Source: Flexivirga caeni | Lineage (GTDB): Bacteria > Actinomycetota > Actinomycetes > Actinomycetales > Dermatophilaceae | Length of the DNA stretch: 64,000 nucleotides | Assembly: GCF_003724155.1 (NCBI RefSeq) | Contig: NZ_RJJQ01000011.1 | Span: 62,001 to 126,000 of the forward strand | Direction of reading: 5' to 3' | Program-made: the position numbers and the translations under genes | The notes under the pieces: generated by a model | What the model saw: the letters and a program-made list of their open reading frames with translations, nothing else | Told to the model about the DNA's origin: nothing | Database searches by the model: none | In this document: piece by piece, positions 54,527 through 63,935 of the stretch | How positions within the stretch are numbered: position 1 is the first letter of the stretch | Layout: each line of letters opens with the position of its first letter

Positions 54527-56356
54527 TCAGGCTCGGTGATGCACCTCCTGCAGCCCGTAGACCGGTGTCGGGATGCCCTCATAGCGAGCCTTCAGCTGCA
54601 GTGCCAGATAGAGCGAGTAGTGCCGTGACTGGTGCAGGTTGCCTCCGTGGAACCACAGCGCCTCTTGCTGCGTGGGCTTCCACATGTTGCGCTGCTCGCC
54701 CTCCCAGGGACCCGGATCCTTGGTGGTGTCGGAGCCCAGACCCCACACCTTGCCGACCTTGTCAGCCGTCTCTTGGTCGATGATGTCGGCGACCCAGCCG
54801 TTCATCGAGCCGTAGCCGGTCGCGTAGACCACCAGGTCAGCGGGCAGTTCGGTGCCGTCCTCGAGCACGACCGAGCTCTCGGTGAGGTGGTCGACGTTGC
54901 CGTGGGCCAACTGCACCTTGCCGTCGCAGACCAGCTCGGCCGCGCCCACGTCGATGTAGTAGCCGGACCCGCGCCGCAGGTACTTCATGAACAGGCCGGA
55001 GCCGTCGTCCCCCCAATCGTGCTGGAAGCCAACCTTTTCCAGCCGGTCGTAGAAGTCTTTGTCGCGTTCGGCCATCTTCTCGTAGAGCGGGATCTGGAAC
55101 TCGTGCATGATCCGGTAGGGGAGCGAGGCGAAGATCATGTCGGCTTTGTCGGTCGTGACACCGGCCGCGACCGCGCGCTCGGAGTAGAGGTCGCCGAGCC
55201 CGATGTCCATCAGCGACGCCGACTTCACGATGTGCGTCGATGACCGTTGCACCATGGTCACGTCGGCGTCGTGCTCCCACAATGCCCCGCAGATGTCGTG
55301 CGCGGAGTTGTTGGAGCCGATCACGACGACCTTCTTCCCGGTGTAGTTCTCCGGCCCGGGATGCTGGCTGGAGTGCTGCTGCTCGCCTTCGAAGACGTCC
55401 ATGCCCGGGAACTTCGGCAGGTTGGGCTTGCCCGACATGCCCGTCGCGAAGACGAGTTGCTTCGGCGCCAGCACGACCTCCTCACCGTCCCGGTCGACGA
55501 CCACCCGCCAGGTCCTCGTCTCCTCGTCGTATGCCGCGGAGGTCACCGTCGAGCGCGTCCAGTAGGGCACCTCCATCACCCGGGTGTACATCTCCAGCCA
55601 GTCGCCGATCTTGTCCTTGGGCGCGAACACCGGCCAGTTCGCGGGGAATTGGAGGTAGGGCAGGTGGTCGTACCAGACCGGGTCGTGCAGGCAGAGGCTC
55701 TTGTAGCGGCCTCGCCACTGGTCGCCGGGCCGGTCGTGCTTGTCGAGGACGACGGCCGGCACCTTCAGCTGGCGCAGCCGCGCGCCGAGGGCGATGCCCC
55801 CCTGGCCGCCGCCGATCACCACGACATACGGCTGCTCGGTGCGACCGAGCGACGCCTCCTCGTCCTGCCGCTTCTCCAGCCACGACTTCCGGCCGCGGGT
55901 CAACTCGTGCTCCACGCCCTGCGGCCGGGTGGCACCCTGGTTCTCCTCGTAGCCCTTCAGTTCGCGCAGGCTGGTGAGCAGCGTCCAGGCACGCAGCCGG
56001 CTTTCCTCCTCCTTGAGTCGCAGATGACCCTTGCCACGCCCGACAGCGGTCTCGAAGGTGATCCAGCACTCGATCACCCCGCCGGCCTCGGTCGGCTCCT
56101 CGCTCAGCGCCCACCCGCCCGGATCGGTGTCGTCGAGCGTATGCCGCAGCAGGTCACGTATGCCGGTGTGGCCCTCCGCGGTCTTGATGTTCCAGGTGAA
56201 CGACACGAGGTCGCGCCAGAAGCACTGCGTCACGAACAAGTCGACGGCGGCGTCGACGTCCCGTGCGCGCAGGGCAGCATCGAAGTCGGCCAGCCAGGCG
56301 CTCGCGCGGTCGCCCGCAGTGTCGGTGGTGGTGGGTTGTTCCAGGGTGTCGGTCAT
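54527..56356 (-). CDS. FAD-dependent monooxygenase with N-terminal SnoaL-like domain
   Basis: 609 aa. Residues about 15-150 form an NTF2/SnoaL-like domain; the rest is a flavin monooxygenase with FAD motif V-V-V-I-G-G-G-Q-G-G-I-A-L-G, NADPH motif V-V-V-I-G-S-N-N-S-A-H-D-I and a V-V-Y-A-T-G-Y-G ATG-type motif. It hydroxylates or oxygenates an organic substrate that I cannot name. Divergently transcribed from a GAF-domain regulator that probably controls it through a TTGCA-type palindrome between them. Confidence 0.9.
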   Translation of the reverse strand: MTDTLEQPTTTDTAGDRASAWLADFDAALRARDVDAAVDLFVTQCFWRDLVSFTWNIKTAEGHTGIRDLLRHTLDDTDPGGWALSEEPTEAGGVIECWITFETAVGRGKGHLRLKEEESRLRAWTLLTSLRELKGYEENQGATRPQGVEHELTRGRKSWLEKRQDEEASLGRTEQPYVVVIGGGQGGIALGARLRQLKVPAVVLDKHDRPGDQWRGRYKSLCLHDPVWYDHLPYLQFPANWPVFAPKDKIGDWLEMYTRVMEVPYWTRSTVTSAAYDEETRTWRVVVDRDGEEVVLAPKQLVFATGMSGKPNLPKFPGMDVFEGEQQHSSQHPGPENYTGKKVVVIGSNNSAHDICGALWEHDADVTMVQRSSTHIVKSASLMDIGLGDLYSERAVAAGVTTDKADMIFASLPYRIMHEFQIPLYEKMAERDKDFYDRLEKVGFQHDWGDDGSGLFMKYLRRGSGYYIDVGAAELVCDGKVQLAHGNVDHLTESSVVLEDGTELPADLVVYATGYGSMNGWVADIIDQETADKVGKVWGLGSDTTKDPGPWEGEQRNMWKPTQQEALWFHGGNLHQSRHYSLYLALQLKARYEGIPTPVYGLQEVHHRA

Positions 56357-56418
56357 CGCGCGCCTTTCTGCCGGTGTGGTGATCTACAGCACAGCGCGTC
56401 GGTACGCTGGAGGGAAGC

Positions 56419-56436
56419 GTTGCAGCACGTTGCAAC
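56419..56436. promoter_or_regulatory. Candidate operator palindrome GTTGCA-N6-TGCAAC
   Basis: Exact 6-bp inverted repeat GTTGCA/TGCAAC with a 6-nt spacer, in the divergent region between the FAD monooxygenase and the GAF regulator. The dyad resembles T-G-N3-C-A type sites of AcoR/MimR-like regulators. Binding is an inference. Confidence 0.5.
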
Positions 56437-56489
56437 CACGCTCCGGGCCAGCACCCGGGGCCGGACGTCGCCGAAGGGAGTTGCCCCAG

Positions 56490-57695
56490 GTGAGCGGCTA
56501 CAACGCGATTGAGCCGGGCACCGACCTGGCTCGCTATGCACGCGAACTCATGCGCATGCACGAGTCGTTCATCGGCGGTGGCCGGTCCGCCATCCAGCCG
56601 CGTCCGCTCGTTTCGCGGTCCTGGCAGCGGGTGCTCGGCTTCGGACTCGTGGCGGACCGGACCGGAGCGCGCGATCCGCTGCCGCCGGCACGCGTCGAGC
56701 AACTGCGCGGTGAGTCGCCGTTGCATCTGGTCATCGACGATCTCGCCCGGGTGATCTCCAGCGTTGCCGACGCGTCGCACTTCCTGATGGTCGTCACCAA
56801 CGGAGACGGCATCATCCTGTGGCGCCGAGGCGACAGCAAGGTTCGCCGCCGGGCCGACCGGCTGGGCTTCAGCGAGGGGGCGCGGTGGACCGAGGACGCA
56901 GTGGGCACCAACGCGATCGGCACCGCGCTGGAGGAGGCCAGCCCAGTGCAACTCTTCTCGGGTGAGCACTTCGAGCAAGCCCAACACCCTTGGTATTGCA
57001 CGGCTTTCCCGATCCATGATCCGCGCAGTGGCGAACTGCTGGGCATCGTCGACATCAGCGGCCCGGCACTGACCCTGCATCCGGCGATCAGCGCGCTCGT
57101 CGAGACGGCAGTGCTGCTGGCCGAGTCGCTGCTGCGACGTCACCATGAGGCCGCGCTCGAGCGGCTGCGGCTAGCCGCCGAACCGGTCGTGTCCGCCGGT
57201 GGCGGGCCGGCGCTGGTCGTCGACGACGCCGGCTGGGTTGCGCACAGTGCAGGAGTGGCCACCAGGGACCGGATCGCGGTTCCCGAAGCCGACCGTCCGC
57301 TCGCCGTGCCCGGGCTCGGTCTGTGTATGCCGGAGCGCCTCGACCTCGGCTGGCTGGTGCGGACGGCGGCGGCCGACCGGCGCATCACCGCGCACCTGGA
57401 ACTCGGGCGGAAGCCGGCCGTCGAGATCTGTGCCGACGCTGCGCCGTGGCGGGTGGCGCTGTCGCAGCGGCATGCCCAGATTCTGCAGCAACTGGCCGGC
57501 GCGGGCCGCGAGGGGCTCACGCCGTACGAGCTGAGCGTTGCGTTGTTCGGCGACGGCGAACACGTGGTCGCCGCCCGGGCCGAGGTCTCACGACTGCGGC
57601 GGTCGCTCGGGGCGATCGTGGACGGCAGTCCCTACCGGATCGCGGACGGGGTGCACCTTACGGTGACCCCGGCCGCCGAGAGTCGGGCTTTCTGA
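56490..57695 (+). CDS. GAF-domain transcriptional regulator (AcoR N-terminal-like, no sigma54 AAA domain)
   Basis: 401 aa from GTG 56490, with AAGGGAG 9 nt upstream. Residues about 60-205 are a GAF sensor (D-G-I-I-L-W-R-R-G-D, W-T-E-D-A-V-G-T-N-A-I-G-T-A-L, F-P-I-H-D-P-R-S-G-E-L-L-G-I-V-D-I-S-G). The usual AAA+ sigma54-interaction domain is absent; instead a C-terminal winged-helix-like region (L-S-Q-R-H-A-Q-I-L-Q-Q-L, G-L-T-P-Y-E-L-S-V-A-L-F-G) is likely the DNA-binding part. Such shortened AcoR-like regulators occur widely in actinobacteria. Probably controls the divergent monooxygenase. Confidence 0.88.
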   Translation: MSGYNAIEPGTDLARYARELMRMHESFIGGGRSAIQPRPLVSRSWQRVLGFGLVADRTGARDPLPPARVEQLRGESPLHLVIDDLARVISSVADASHFLMVVTNGDGIILWRRGDSKVRRRADRLGFSEGARWTEDAVGTNAIGTALEEASPVQLFSGEHFEQAQHPWYCTAFPIHDPRSGELLGIVDISGPALTLHPAISALVETAVLLAESLLRRHHEAALERLRLAAEPVVSAGGGPALVVDDAGWVAHSAGVATRDRIAVPEADRPLAVPGLGLCMPERLDLGWLVRTAAADRRITAHLELGRKPAVEICADAAPWRVALSQRHAQILQQLAGAGREGLTPYELSVALFGDGEHVVAARAEVSRLRRSLGAIVDGSPYRIADGVHLTVTPAAESRAF

Positions 57696-57702
57696 GGTCC
57701 CC

Positions 57703-57789
57703 GATCGAGAGGACCCCTTGTGCATCGAGCGGACCCGAAAACCGGGCTGGCTTTCTGGTCCGCTCGATGCACAAGGGGTGCTCTCGATC
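57703..57789. repeat. Palindromic repeat, family F4, copy a
   Basis: Arms GATCGAGAGGACCCCTTGTG.. CATCGAGCGGACC and the inverse GGTCCGCTCGATGCACAAGG.. CTCTCGATC, about 34 bp with one mismatch, around a GGCTGG-containing loop. It lies between convergent ends of the GAF regulator and the F420-type oxidoreductase. A second copy is at 63726-63812. Confidence 0.88.
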
Positions 57790-57804
57790 AGGTGGGGCGG
57801 CCGA

Positions 57805-58833
57805 TCAGCTGCGGGCCTGCCCGGGGACGTTGACCACGGGGATGACGTCGTCGGCATACGACCGCAGCGTGTGCTCCTTATCGTCATGCTGCAGATAGAC
57901 CGAGAACTGGTCGACGCCGAGTTCGCGCAGCTCCTCGATGCGGCGGATGTGCTCCTCCGGCGGCCCGATGATGCAGAAGCGGTCGACGATCTCGTCCGGC
58001 ACGAACTGCGCGTGCGTGTTGCCGGCGCGCCCGTGCTGGTTGTAGTCGTAACCCTCGCGATCCGCGATGTAGTCGGTCAATGCCTTTGGCACGCCTGAGG
58101 ATTCGCCGTACCGGCCGACAATGTCAGCGACGTGGTTGCCGACCATCCCGCCGAACCAGCGGCATTGGTCGCGGGCGTGTGCGGCCTGCTCGGCACTGCC
58201 GTCGGTGACGTATGCCGGTGCCGCCACGCAGATCGTGATGTCGTCGGGGTTGCGGCCAGCCGCCTCGGCGGCCGACCGGACGGCGCCCACCATCCAGGCG
58301 GTGATCTGCGGGTCGGCCAGCTGCAGGATGTAACCGTCGGCGACCTGGCCGGTCAGCTCCAGGGCCTTCGGCCCGTATGCCGCCACCCACACCTCCAACC
58401 GGGACTTGCTCGCCCACGGGAGCCGGAGCGTGGTGTCGCCATACGGCATGGCCTCGCCGCAGCCCAGCCCGCGGATGACGCCGACGGCCTGGCGCAGCGC
58501 CGCGAGCGTGCTCGGCCGGCCACCCTCCACTCGCACGGCCGAGTCGCCGCGCCCGATCCCGCAGACCGTGCGGTTGCCGTACATCTCGTTGAGTGTGGCA
58601 AACAGCGACGCGGTCACGGTCCAGTCGCGGGTCGTCGGGTTGGTCACCATCGGCCCGACGGTCACCCGCCGGGTGCGGTCCAGGATCTGCCCGAAGATCG
58701 GGTAGGGGTCCTGCCACAGGATGTGACTGTCGAAGGTCCACACGAAGTCGAACCCGGACCGGTCGGCTTGCACCGCGAGATCGACCACCCGCGCCGACGG
58801 GGGAGTGGTCTGCAGGACGACACCGAAGTCCAT
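57805..58833 (-). CDS. F420-dependent LLM-class oxidoreductase (hydantoin-cluster type)
   Basis: 342 aa, luciferase-like (alpha/beta)8 barrel. Opens M-D-F-G-V-V-L-Q-T-T-P-P-S-A-R, with G-F-D-F-V-W-T-F-D-S-H, V-T-V-G-P-M-V-T-N-P-x-T-R-D, and G-I-G-R-G-D-S-A. Members next to dihydropyrimidinase genes form a recognised F420-type group (TIGR03842-like) without a proven substrate. Its ATG overlaps the dihydropyrimidinase stop by one base, so it is in the same operon. Confidence 0.9.
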   Translation of the reverse strand: MDFGVVLQTTPPSARVVDLAVQADRSGFDFVWTFDSHILWQDPYPIFGQILDRTRRVTVGPMVTNPTTRDWTVTASLFATLNEMYGNRTVCGIGRGDSAVRVEGGRPSTLAALRQAVGVIRGLGCGEAMPYGDTTLRLPWASKSRLEVWVAAYGPKALELTGQVADGYILQLADPQITAWMVGAVRSAAEAAGRNPDDITICVAAPAYVTDGSAEQAAHARDQCRWFGGMVGNHVADIVGRYGESSGVPKALTDYIADREGYDYNQHGRAGNTHAQFVPDEIVDRFCIIGPPEEHIRRIEELRELGVDQFSVYLQHDDKEHTLRSYADDVIPVVNVPGQARS

Positions 58834-60233
58834 CAGATGAGGTACTGCGACAGGGAGCGCTTGACGAACTGCCCGCGCCCGGGCGATCCGCTGAATTCGC
58901 CGTCGTGCAGGACGATTTCGCCGCGGGACAGCACCGTCTCGACCTTGCCGGTGAACTCCCAGCCCTCGTAGACCGAGTAGTCGACGTTCATGTGGTGCGT
59001 CTGCGCCGAGATGGTCTGCGTGGCGGCTGGGTCGTAGACGACGATGTCCGCGTCCGACCCGGGTGCGATGACGCCCTTCTTCGGATACATGCCGAACATC
59101 CGCGCCGGAGTCGCCGCGGAGATCTCCACCCAGCGGGCCAGGCTGATCTCACCCTTGGTGACGCCCATGTGCAGCAGGTCCATCCGGTGCTCCACTCCCG
59201 GTATGCCGTTGGGGATAGCCCGGAAGTCGTCCTTGCCGAGCTGCTTGCCGGTGGCGAAGCAGAACGGGCAGTGGTCGGTGGCGACCACCGACAGGTCGTT
59301 GGTGCGCAGCCCGCGCCAGAGCTTCGCCTGCTCCTCGGCCGGGCGCAACGCGGGAGTGCAGACATACTTCGCACCCTCGAAATCCGGCCGGGCCAAATCG
59401 GATTCGTCCAGGAAGAGGTATTGCGGACAGGTCTCGCCGAAAACGTTGCGGCCCGCGTCGCGCGCTGCCGTCACGACGTCGACCGCGGCGCCGCTGGACA
59501 GGTGCACGAAGTAGAGCGGCGCGCCCGTGACGTCGGCCATCTGCGCGGCCCGGTTGACCGCCTCGGCCTCCAGTGCGATCGGCCGGGTCAGGCCGTGCCA
59601 CTTGGGCTCGGTGTGTCCGGCATTGATCGCGCGGGTCACGATCTGGTCGATCGCCGCGCCGTTCTCGGCGTGCATCATGATCGTCGCGCCGTTGTCGCTC
59701 GCGCGGTACATCGCCTGGATGATCTGGTCGTCGGTCGACAGGAACACGTCCGGGTAGGCCATGAACAGCTTGAAGCTGGTCACGCCCTGGTCGACCAGGG
59801 CGTCCATCTCCTTCAGCGACATGTCGTTGACGTCGGCGAGGATCGCGTGGAATCCGTAGTCGATGCACGCCTTTCCCTCCGCCTTGGCATGCCAGAGGTC
59901 GACCGCCTCTTGCAGGGAGCCGCCCTTCTTCTGCACCGGGAAGTCGACGATTGTCGTCGTGCCGCCCCAGGCCGCGGCGCGCGTGCCCGTCTCAAAGTCG
60001 TCGACGCTGAACGTCCCGCCGAACGGCATGTCCATGTGGGTGTGGACGTCGATGCCGCCGGGCAGCACGTACTTGCCGGACGCGTCGATCGTCCGATCCG
60101 CCTGTATGCCGAGGGCGCTCGCCGTGCCGGGTGCAAGGACCGCGGAGACGGTTTCCCCGTCGACCAGCACGTCCGCGGGCGCTGCTCCTTGCGGCGAAAC
60201 GACCTGACCTCCGGTGATGAGGGTTGTCGTCAT
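58833..60233 (-). CDS. hydA: Dihydropyrimidinase / D-hydantoinase
   Basis: Cyclic amidohydrolase, 466 aa. Metal site G-G-I-D-V-H-T-H-M-D-M-P-F; S-F-K-L-F-M-A-Y-P carries the carboxylated Lys; later metal ligands are in M-M-H-A-E-N-G, Y-F-V-H-L-S-S-G, and V-A-T-D-H-C-P-F. Hydrolyses dihydrouracil or hydantoins to N-carbamoyl amino acids. No N-carbamoylase or racemase is in the window, so the full degradation route is not seen. Its ATG lies within the permease's 3' overlap (ATGA). Confidence 0.95.
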   Translation of the reverse strand: MTTTLITGGQVVSPQGAAPADVLVDGETVSAVLAPGTASALGIQADRTIDASGKYVLPGGIDVHTHMDMPFGGTFSVDDFETGTRAAAWGGTTTIVDFPVQKKGGSLQEAVDLWHAKAEGKACIDYGFHAILADVNDMSLKEMDALVDQGVTSFKLFMAYPDVFLSTDDQIIQAMYRASDNGATIMMHAENGAAIDQIVTRAINAGHTEPKWHGLTRPIALEAEAVNRAAQMADVTGAPLYFVHLSSGAAVDVVTAARDAGRNVFGETCPQYLFLDESDLARPDFEGAKYVCTPALRPAEEQAKLWRGLRTNDLSVVATDHCPFCFATGKQLGKDDFRAIPNGIPGVEHRMDLLHMGVTKGEISLARWVEISAATPARMFGMYPKKGVIAPGSDADIVVYDPAATQTISAQTHHMNVDYSVYEGWEFTGKVETVLSRGEIVLHDGEFSGSPGRGQFVKRSLSQYLI

Positions 60234-61825
60234 ACTGTCACTCCTTCTTCGTCGCCATCGGCCGGTGCGGCCGAATTGTCATACGAGACAGGTGCTTTCG
60301 TCGCCTTCATCAAGACTGTGTAGATGATGGCCGCCGAAACGAGCCCGACGATCCAACCGTAGTCCGCGAGCGGCTTCAGGAACGGGATCATGCCGTCGGC
60401 AGGGAACGGTCCGGTCTTGTTGCCCTTGGCGTCGAGGGCCGAGTAGGACCCACCGCCGGCGAGGAGCGCAGCGACCACGAAGGACAGGACGGCGATCCAG
60501 TTCCACCCGCCGCGATACCAGTAGAGGCCGCGGCCGCGAGTGTAGAGGTCGCGCACGACCAGGTTCCTGCGCCGCACGAACCAGTAGTCGGCCAGCAGGA
60601 TCCCGGCCACCGGGCCGAGGATCGCCCCGACGAAGTTGAGCCAGGTGAAGATGTAGATGTCCGGGTCGGAGACCAGCTTCCACGGCATGATCAGCACCGA
60701 GAGCACACAGGTGATCAGCGCGCCGCGGCGGAAGTTGATGTGTTTCGGCACCGCATTGGCGAAGTCGTATGACGGGCTCACCAGGTTCGCGGCGACGTTG
60801 ACCGCGAGGGTGGCGACCATCACCGTAGCCAGCGCCAGCAGCGTCCCGACCCAGTTGTTGATTCGCGCCGCCAGCTGGATCGGGTCCCAGATGACCTCGC
60901 CATACACCTTCTCCGACGCGGACGTGACGAAGACCGACAGCAGCGCGAAAAGCGTCATGGTTGTTGGCAACCCGTAGGTCTGGCCGAGCGCCTGCTGCTT
61001 CTGGGAGCCGCCGAATCGGGTGAAGTCGGAGATGTTCAGCGAGAGGGTGGCCCAGAAGCCGATCATCCCCATCAGGGATGGCCCGAACGCCTTCCAGAAC
61101 GCGTGCCCGTGCAGCGTGCCCGGTTGGGAGAGGATGTCGCCGACGCCGCCGGCCTTGTGCCACATGTAGACCAGCAGCGCGATCGCCGCGACGAGCACGA
61201 CCGGCGCGGCCCAGTTCTCGAAGTGTTTCAGGGTGTCGATGCCGCGAACGATGATGGCGATCTCGATCAGCCAGAAGACGAAGAAGCTGAGCCACTGGGT
61301 CCAGGCGAAGCCGCCGAAGTGCCCGGCGTTCGCCCATCCGCTGCCGAACATTTTGCCGGCGAGCAGGAAGATGCCCTCGCCGCCGATCCACGTCTGGACT
61401 CCGAACCAGCAGGTCGCGGCGAGGGCGCGGATGAGCGCGGGCAGGTTCGCCCCGAAGACGCCGAACGACGAGCGGGCGAGCACGGGGAACGGTATGCCGT
61501 ACTTCGTGCCGCCGTGCCCGTTGAGCAGAATCGGGATGAGCACGATGACGTTGGCCGCCAGAATGATGAAAACCGCCTGCTGCCAGGACATTCCGGCGGC
61601 AACCAGCCCGGACGCGAGCAGCCAGGACGGGATGTTGTGGCTCATCCCGACCCACAGGGCCGTGTAGTTGTAGGTGTTCCAGGTGCGCCGGGCGACCGGG
61701 ACGGGGACCAGGTCGTGGTTGGAGAGCGCCGGGTCGTGCAGTGCGGCGGTGTCCACCAGCTCGACTCGGCCGTCAGGATTCTCGACCTGCCCCTCACGGG
61801 CGACGGATGCGGACTGGGTTGTCAT
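60230..61825 (-). CDS. NCS1 family nucleobase/hydantoin:cation symporter
   Basis: 531 aa with about twelve helices and the NCS1 layout. Helix 1 has N-Y-T-A-L-W-V-G-M-S-H-N-I-P, the cation/substrate site; W-F-G-V-Q-T-W-I-G-G-E resembles the Mhp1-type substrate tryptophan region; N-I-S-D-F-T-R-F is on helix 8. It imports hydantoins, uracil or allantoin-type rings for HydA. First gene of the operon, with hydA overlapping it by ATGA. Regulated by the divergent PucR gene, most likely. Confidence 0.93.
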   Translation of the reverse strand: MTTQSASVAREGQVENPDGRVELVDTAALHDPALSNHDLVPVPVARRTWNTYNYTALWVGMSHNIPSWLLASGLVAAGMSWQQAVFIILAANVIVLIPILLNGHGGTKYGIPFPVLARSSFGVFGANLPALIRALAATCWFGVQTWIGGEGIFLLAGKMFGSGWANAGHFGGFAWTQWLSFFVFWLIEIAIIVRGIDTLKHFENWAAPVVLVAAIALLVYMWHKAGGVGDILSQPGTLHGHAFWKAFGPSLMGMIGFWATLSLNISDFTRFGGSQKQQALGQTYGLPTTMTLFALLSVFVTSASEKVYGEVIWDPIQLAARINNWVGTLLALATVMVATLAVNVAANLVSPSYDFANAVPKHINFRRGALITCVLSVLIMPWKLVSDPDIYIFTWLNFVGAILGPVAGILLADYWFVRRRNLVVRDLYTRGRGLYWYRGGWNWIAVLSFVVAALLAGGGSYSALDAKGNKTGPFPADGMIPFLKPLADYGWIVGLVSAAIIYTVLMKATKAPVSYDNSAAPADGDEEGVTV

Positions 61826-61998
61826 ACGCGGCTCCTCAAGGCGACGGGAGAATGCCGGTCACAGTATCGGCGCGCAGCGCGCGCGGGCTCGGTCACGGTG
61901 TCACGCATCCCCGCCGTCGCGTTGCGTGTTGTAATCGGCTGGATCGGCGGCGTTCGGCGGCGGTCGGGCGCGCGATCGGGAAGAGTTGGTCACAGACG

Positions 61999-62015
61999 GG
62001 TGTGCGACGCACACC
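61999..62015. promoter_or_regulatory. Candidate PucR-region palindrome GGTGTGC-GAC-GCACACC
   Basis: Exact 7-bp inverted repeat with a 3-nt centre, 28 bp before the chosen pucR start and within the divergent intergenic region. Position suggests autoregulation or control of the permease promoter; binding is inferred. Confidence 0.45.
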
Positions 62016-62042
62016 GAGACCTGGTCCCTGGAGAGGTGCCCG

Positions 62043-63611
62043 ATGCAGCCGATGACGTTGGCCGAAGTGATCGAGCTTGCCGCGATCAAGGAGGGCCAGC
62101 CCGAGGTTGCGCACGGCCACGATCACCTTGCCGATCCGGTGCGCTGGTGTCACGTCGGCGAGGTGCCGGACATCGGGGCCATGCTCACCGGCGGGGAGGT
62201 CGTGCTGACGACCGGCGCCATGCTCGCGGCGGATCCGGATCAGGTCGCGTACGTCACGCAGATCGCCGAAGCCGGTGCCACCGCAGTGTTTCTCGGCATC
62301 GGGCGGACCTTCGACGCCATACCGCAGGCGCTGCTGAAGGCGTGCAGGGCGGCGGACCTGCCGCTGGTCGTGATGTGGCGGCCGGTCGCGTTCGTGACGA
62401 TCACCGAAGCGGTGCAGTCGACGATCCTGGCGCGGGCGACCAGCCGGTCGACGGTGTCGGAGAACGTGCGCGACACGCTGCACCGGCTGACCCTGCAACG
62501 CGCGCCGATGCAGGCGCTGGTCGACGAGATCTCCGGACTCGCGGGGTGTCCGGTGGTGGTGGAGAACACGGCGCGGCAGGTGCAACTCGCAGCGGGCGAG
62601 GCCGGGTTGCGGGAGGTGCTGCGTGACTGGACTCGCTTGTCGCAGTATGTTTCCCGTTTCGCCGGCACCGACGACGTCTACACCACCCCGGACGGCATCG
62701 TGGCGGCGACACTGACCGAGCAGGGCCGGCCGTGGGGTTCGCTCATCCTCTTCGCGCACGGTGAACCGGCCGATCGCTCCGAGGTCGTGGCGCGGCGTGG
62801 CGTCGAGGCGCTCAACCTGCACAAGCTGGTGTCGGCGGGCGGGGCCGACTGGCAACGGGAGGCGCAGGAGGTGCTGCTCGCGGACCTGCTCGGCGGGCAC
62901 GGCGGCGCCGACCTGCTGGAGTTGCGCGCGAGGGCGTCGGGTTTCCGCATCCGGCACTGCCGGCTGACACCGCTGGCGGTCGCGCTCGGCCGGAACGAGC
63001 GCACGTGCGAGATGTTGCTGGAGCAGGCTCGGTCCGTGGCCCGGCGCTGCGGCGTCGGGGCGCTGGTCGGTCCGGTGGAGCACGGCACGGTGCGGCTCCT
63101 GGTGTCCACAGATCCGTCGGAGGACCCGGTGTCCACGGTGGACGGGTTCGCCGGACTGCTCGCGGGCGAATCCGAGGGGCGGATCGCGCTGGTGGCGGCC
63201 GGCCCCGCGGTGGACGGGCTGGGCCGGCTCAGCCAGTCGTTCGCGCGGGCCGAGCAGACTCTGGGGGCGGCGACGCGCCTTGGCTGGAGCGGGCGGGGTG
63301 TGGTCCGGCTCGCCGACCTGCGTCTGCCGGGCCTGGTCGAGGTGCTCGCCACCAACCACGACGTGCAGGACTTCGTCGATCGCGAACTCGGCGCGCTGCT
63401 GGACAGCCCCGAACTCGTCGACCTGCTCGAAACTTTCATTGCCAACGGTCTCAACAAGTCCTCGACCGCCCAGGCGCACCACCTTTCCCGGCCCGCGGTC
63501 TACCGCCGGCTGGAGCAGATCACCGAGCGGCTCGGCATCGACCTGGACGACGTCCGCGACGTCGCCGGGCTGTATGTCGCCCTTCTCGCCCTGCGCGCCC
63601 GTGGCCGGTGA
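62043..63611 (+). CDS. PucR family transcriptional regulator (purine/hydantoin catabolism type)
   Basis: 522 aa. N-terminal PucR domain (M-T-L-A-E-V-I-E-L, W-C-H-V-G-E-V-P-D-I, G-G-E-V-V-L-T-T-G) and C-terminal PucR-type HTH (F-I-A-N-G-L-N-K-S-S-T-A-Q-A-H-H-L-S-R-P-A-V-Y-R-R-L). I chose ATG 62043 with GGAGAGG upstream; a GTG 57 nt earlier is possible. Divergent from the NCS1-hydA-F420 operon, so it is the probable regulator, sensing a purine/pyrimidine metabolite. Confidence 0.92.
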   Translation: MQPMTLAEVIELAAIKEGQPEVAHGHDHLADPVRWCHVGEVPDIGAMLTGGEVVLTTGAMLAADPDQVAYVTQIAEAGATAVFLGIGRTFDAIPQALLKACRAADLPLVVMWRPVAFVTITEAVQSTILARATSRSTVSENVRDTLHRLTLQRAPMQALVDEISGLAGCPVVVENTARQVQLAAGEAGLREVLRDWTRLSQYVSRFAGTDDVYTTPDGIVAATLTEQGRPWGSLILFAHGEPADRSEVVARRGVEALNLHKLVSAGGADWQREAQEVLLADLLGGHGGADLLELRARASGFRIRHCRLTPLAVALGRNERTCEMLLEQARSVARRCGVGALVGPVEHGTVRLLVSTDPSEDPVSTVDGFAGLLAGESEGRIALVAAGPAVDGLGRLSQSFARAEQTLGAATRLGWSGRGVVRLADLRLPGLVEVLATNHDVQDFVDRELGALLDSPELVDLLETFIANGLNKSSTAQAHHLSRPAVYRRLEQITERLGIDLDDVRDVAGLYVALLALRARGR

Positions 63612-63725
63612 GCGCTCCTGGCAGGTCGAGTAGCCCCGGGGGAGCGTGCTTGGGCGACCGAGTAGCCCGGGGGAGCGAAGCGGAGGAGGGCGTATCGAGG
63701 TGGCCACGCCGCGCACTCTCCTTCT

Positions 63726-63812
63726 GATCGAGAGGACCCCATCCGGATTGAGAGGACCCCATCCGGGTGCCCATTTTTGGGTCCGCTGGTGCGGTTGTGG
63801 GTCCTCTCGATC
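63726..63812. repeat. Palindromic repeat, family F4, copy b
   Basis: GATCGAGAGGACCCCATCCGG, a direct second copy of GAGAGGACCCCATCCGG, then TGGGTCCGCTGGTGCGG and GGGTCCTCTCGATC. Outer arms GATCGAGAGGACCC and GGGTCCTCTCGATC pair perfectly. It lies downstream of pucR. Confidence 0.85.
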
Positions 63813-63852
63813 AACGGGGGTACGACGGGAAGCACGCCGCGTCGTCAAGTGG

Positions 63853-63935
63853 CCCGAGTGGGCACTTACTGTCGAGTATTCATTCGCGTGTACTCGCTAG
63901 TAATTGCCCCGAGTGGTCACTTACGTGCGGGTACG
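63853..63935. repeat. Palindromic repeat, family F1, copy c
   Basis: CCCGAGTGGGCACTTACTGT.. then TACTCGCTAGTAATTGCC, inverse of the left half, then a second direct unit CGAGTGGTCACTTACGTGC. Same organisation as the copy at 12439. Confidence 0.8.

Noticed and set aside
57805-63611. Complete reductive pyrimidine degradation pathway
   Set aside because: Only permease, dihydropyrimidinase, an F420-type oxidoreductase and PucR are present; dihydropyrimidine dehydrogenase and beta-ureidopropionase are not in the window.
61893-63848. 651-aa minus-strand frame antisense to pucR
   Set aside because: Shadow of pucR and of the downstream repeats; no recognisable domain.
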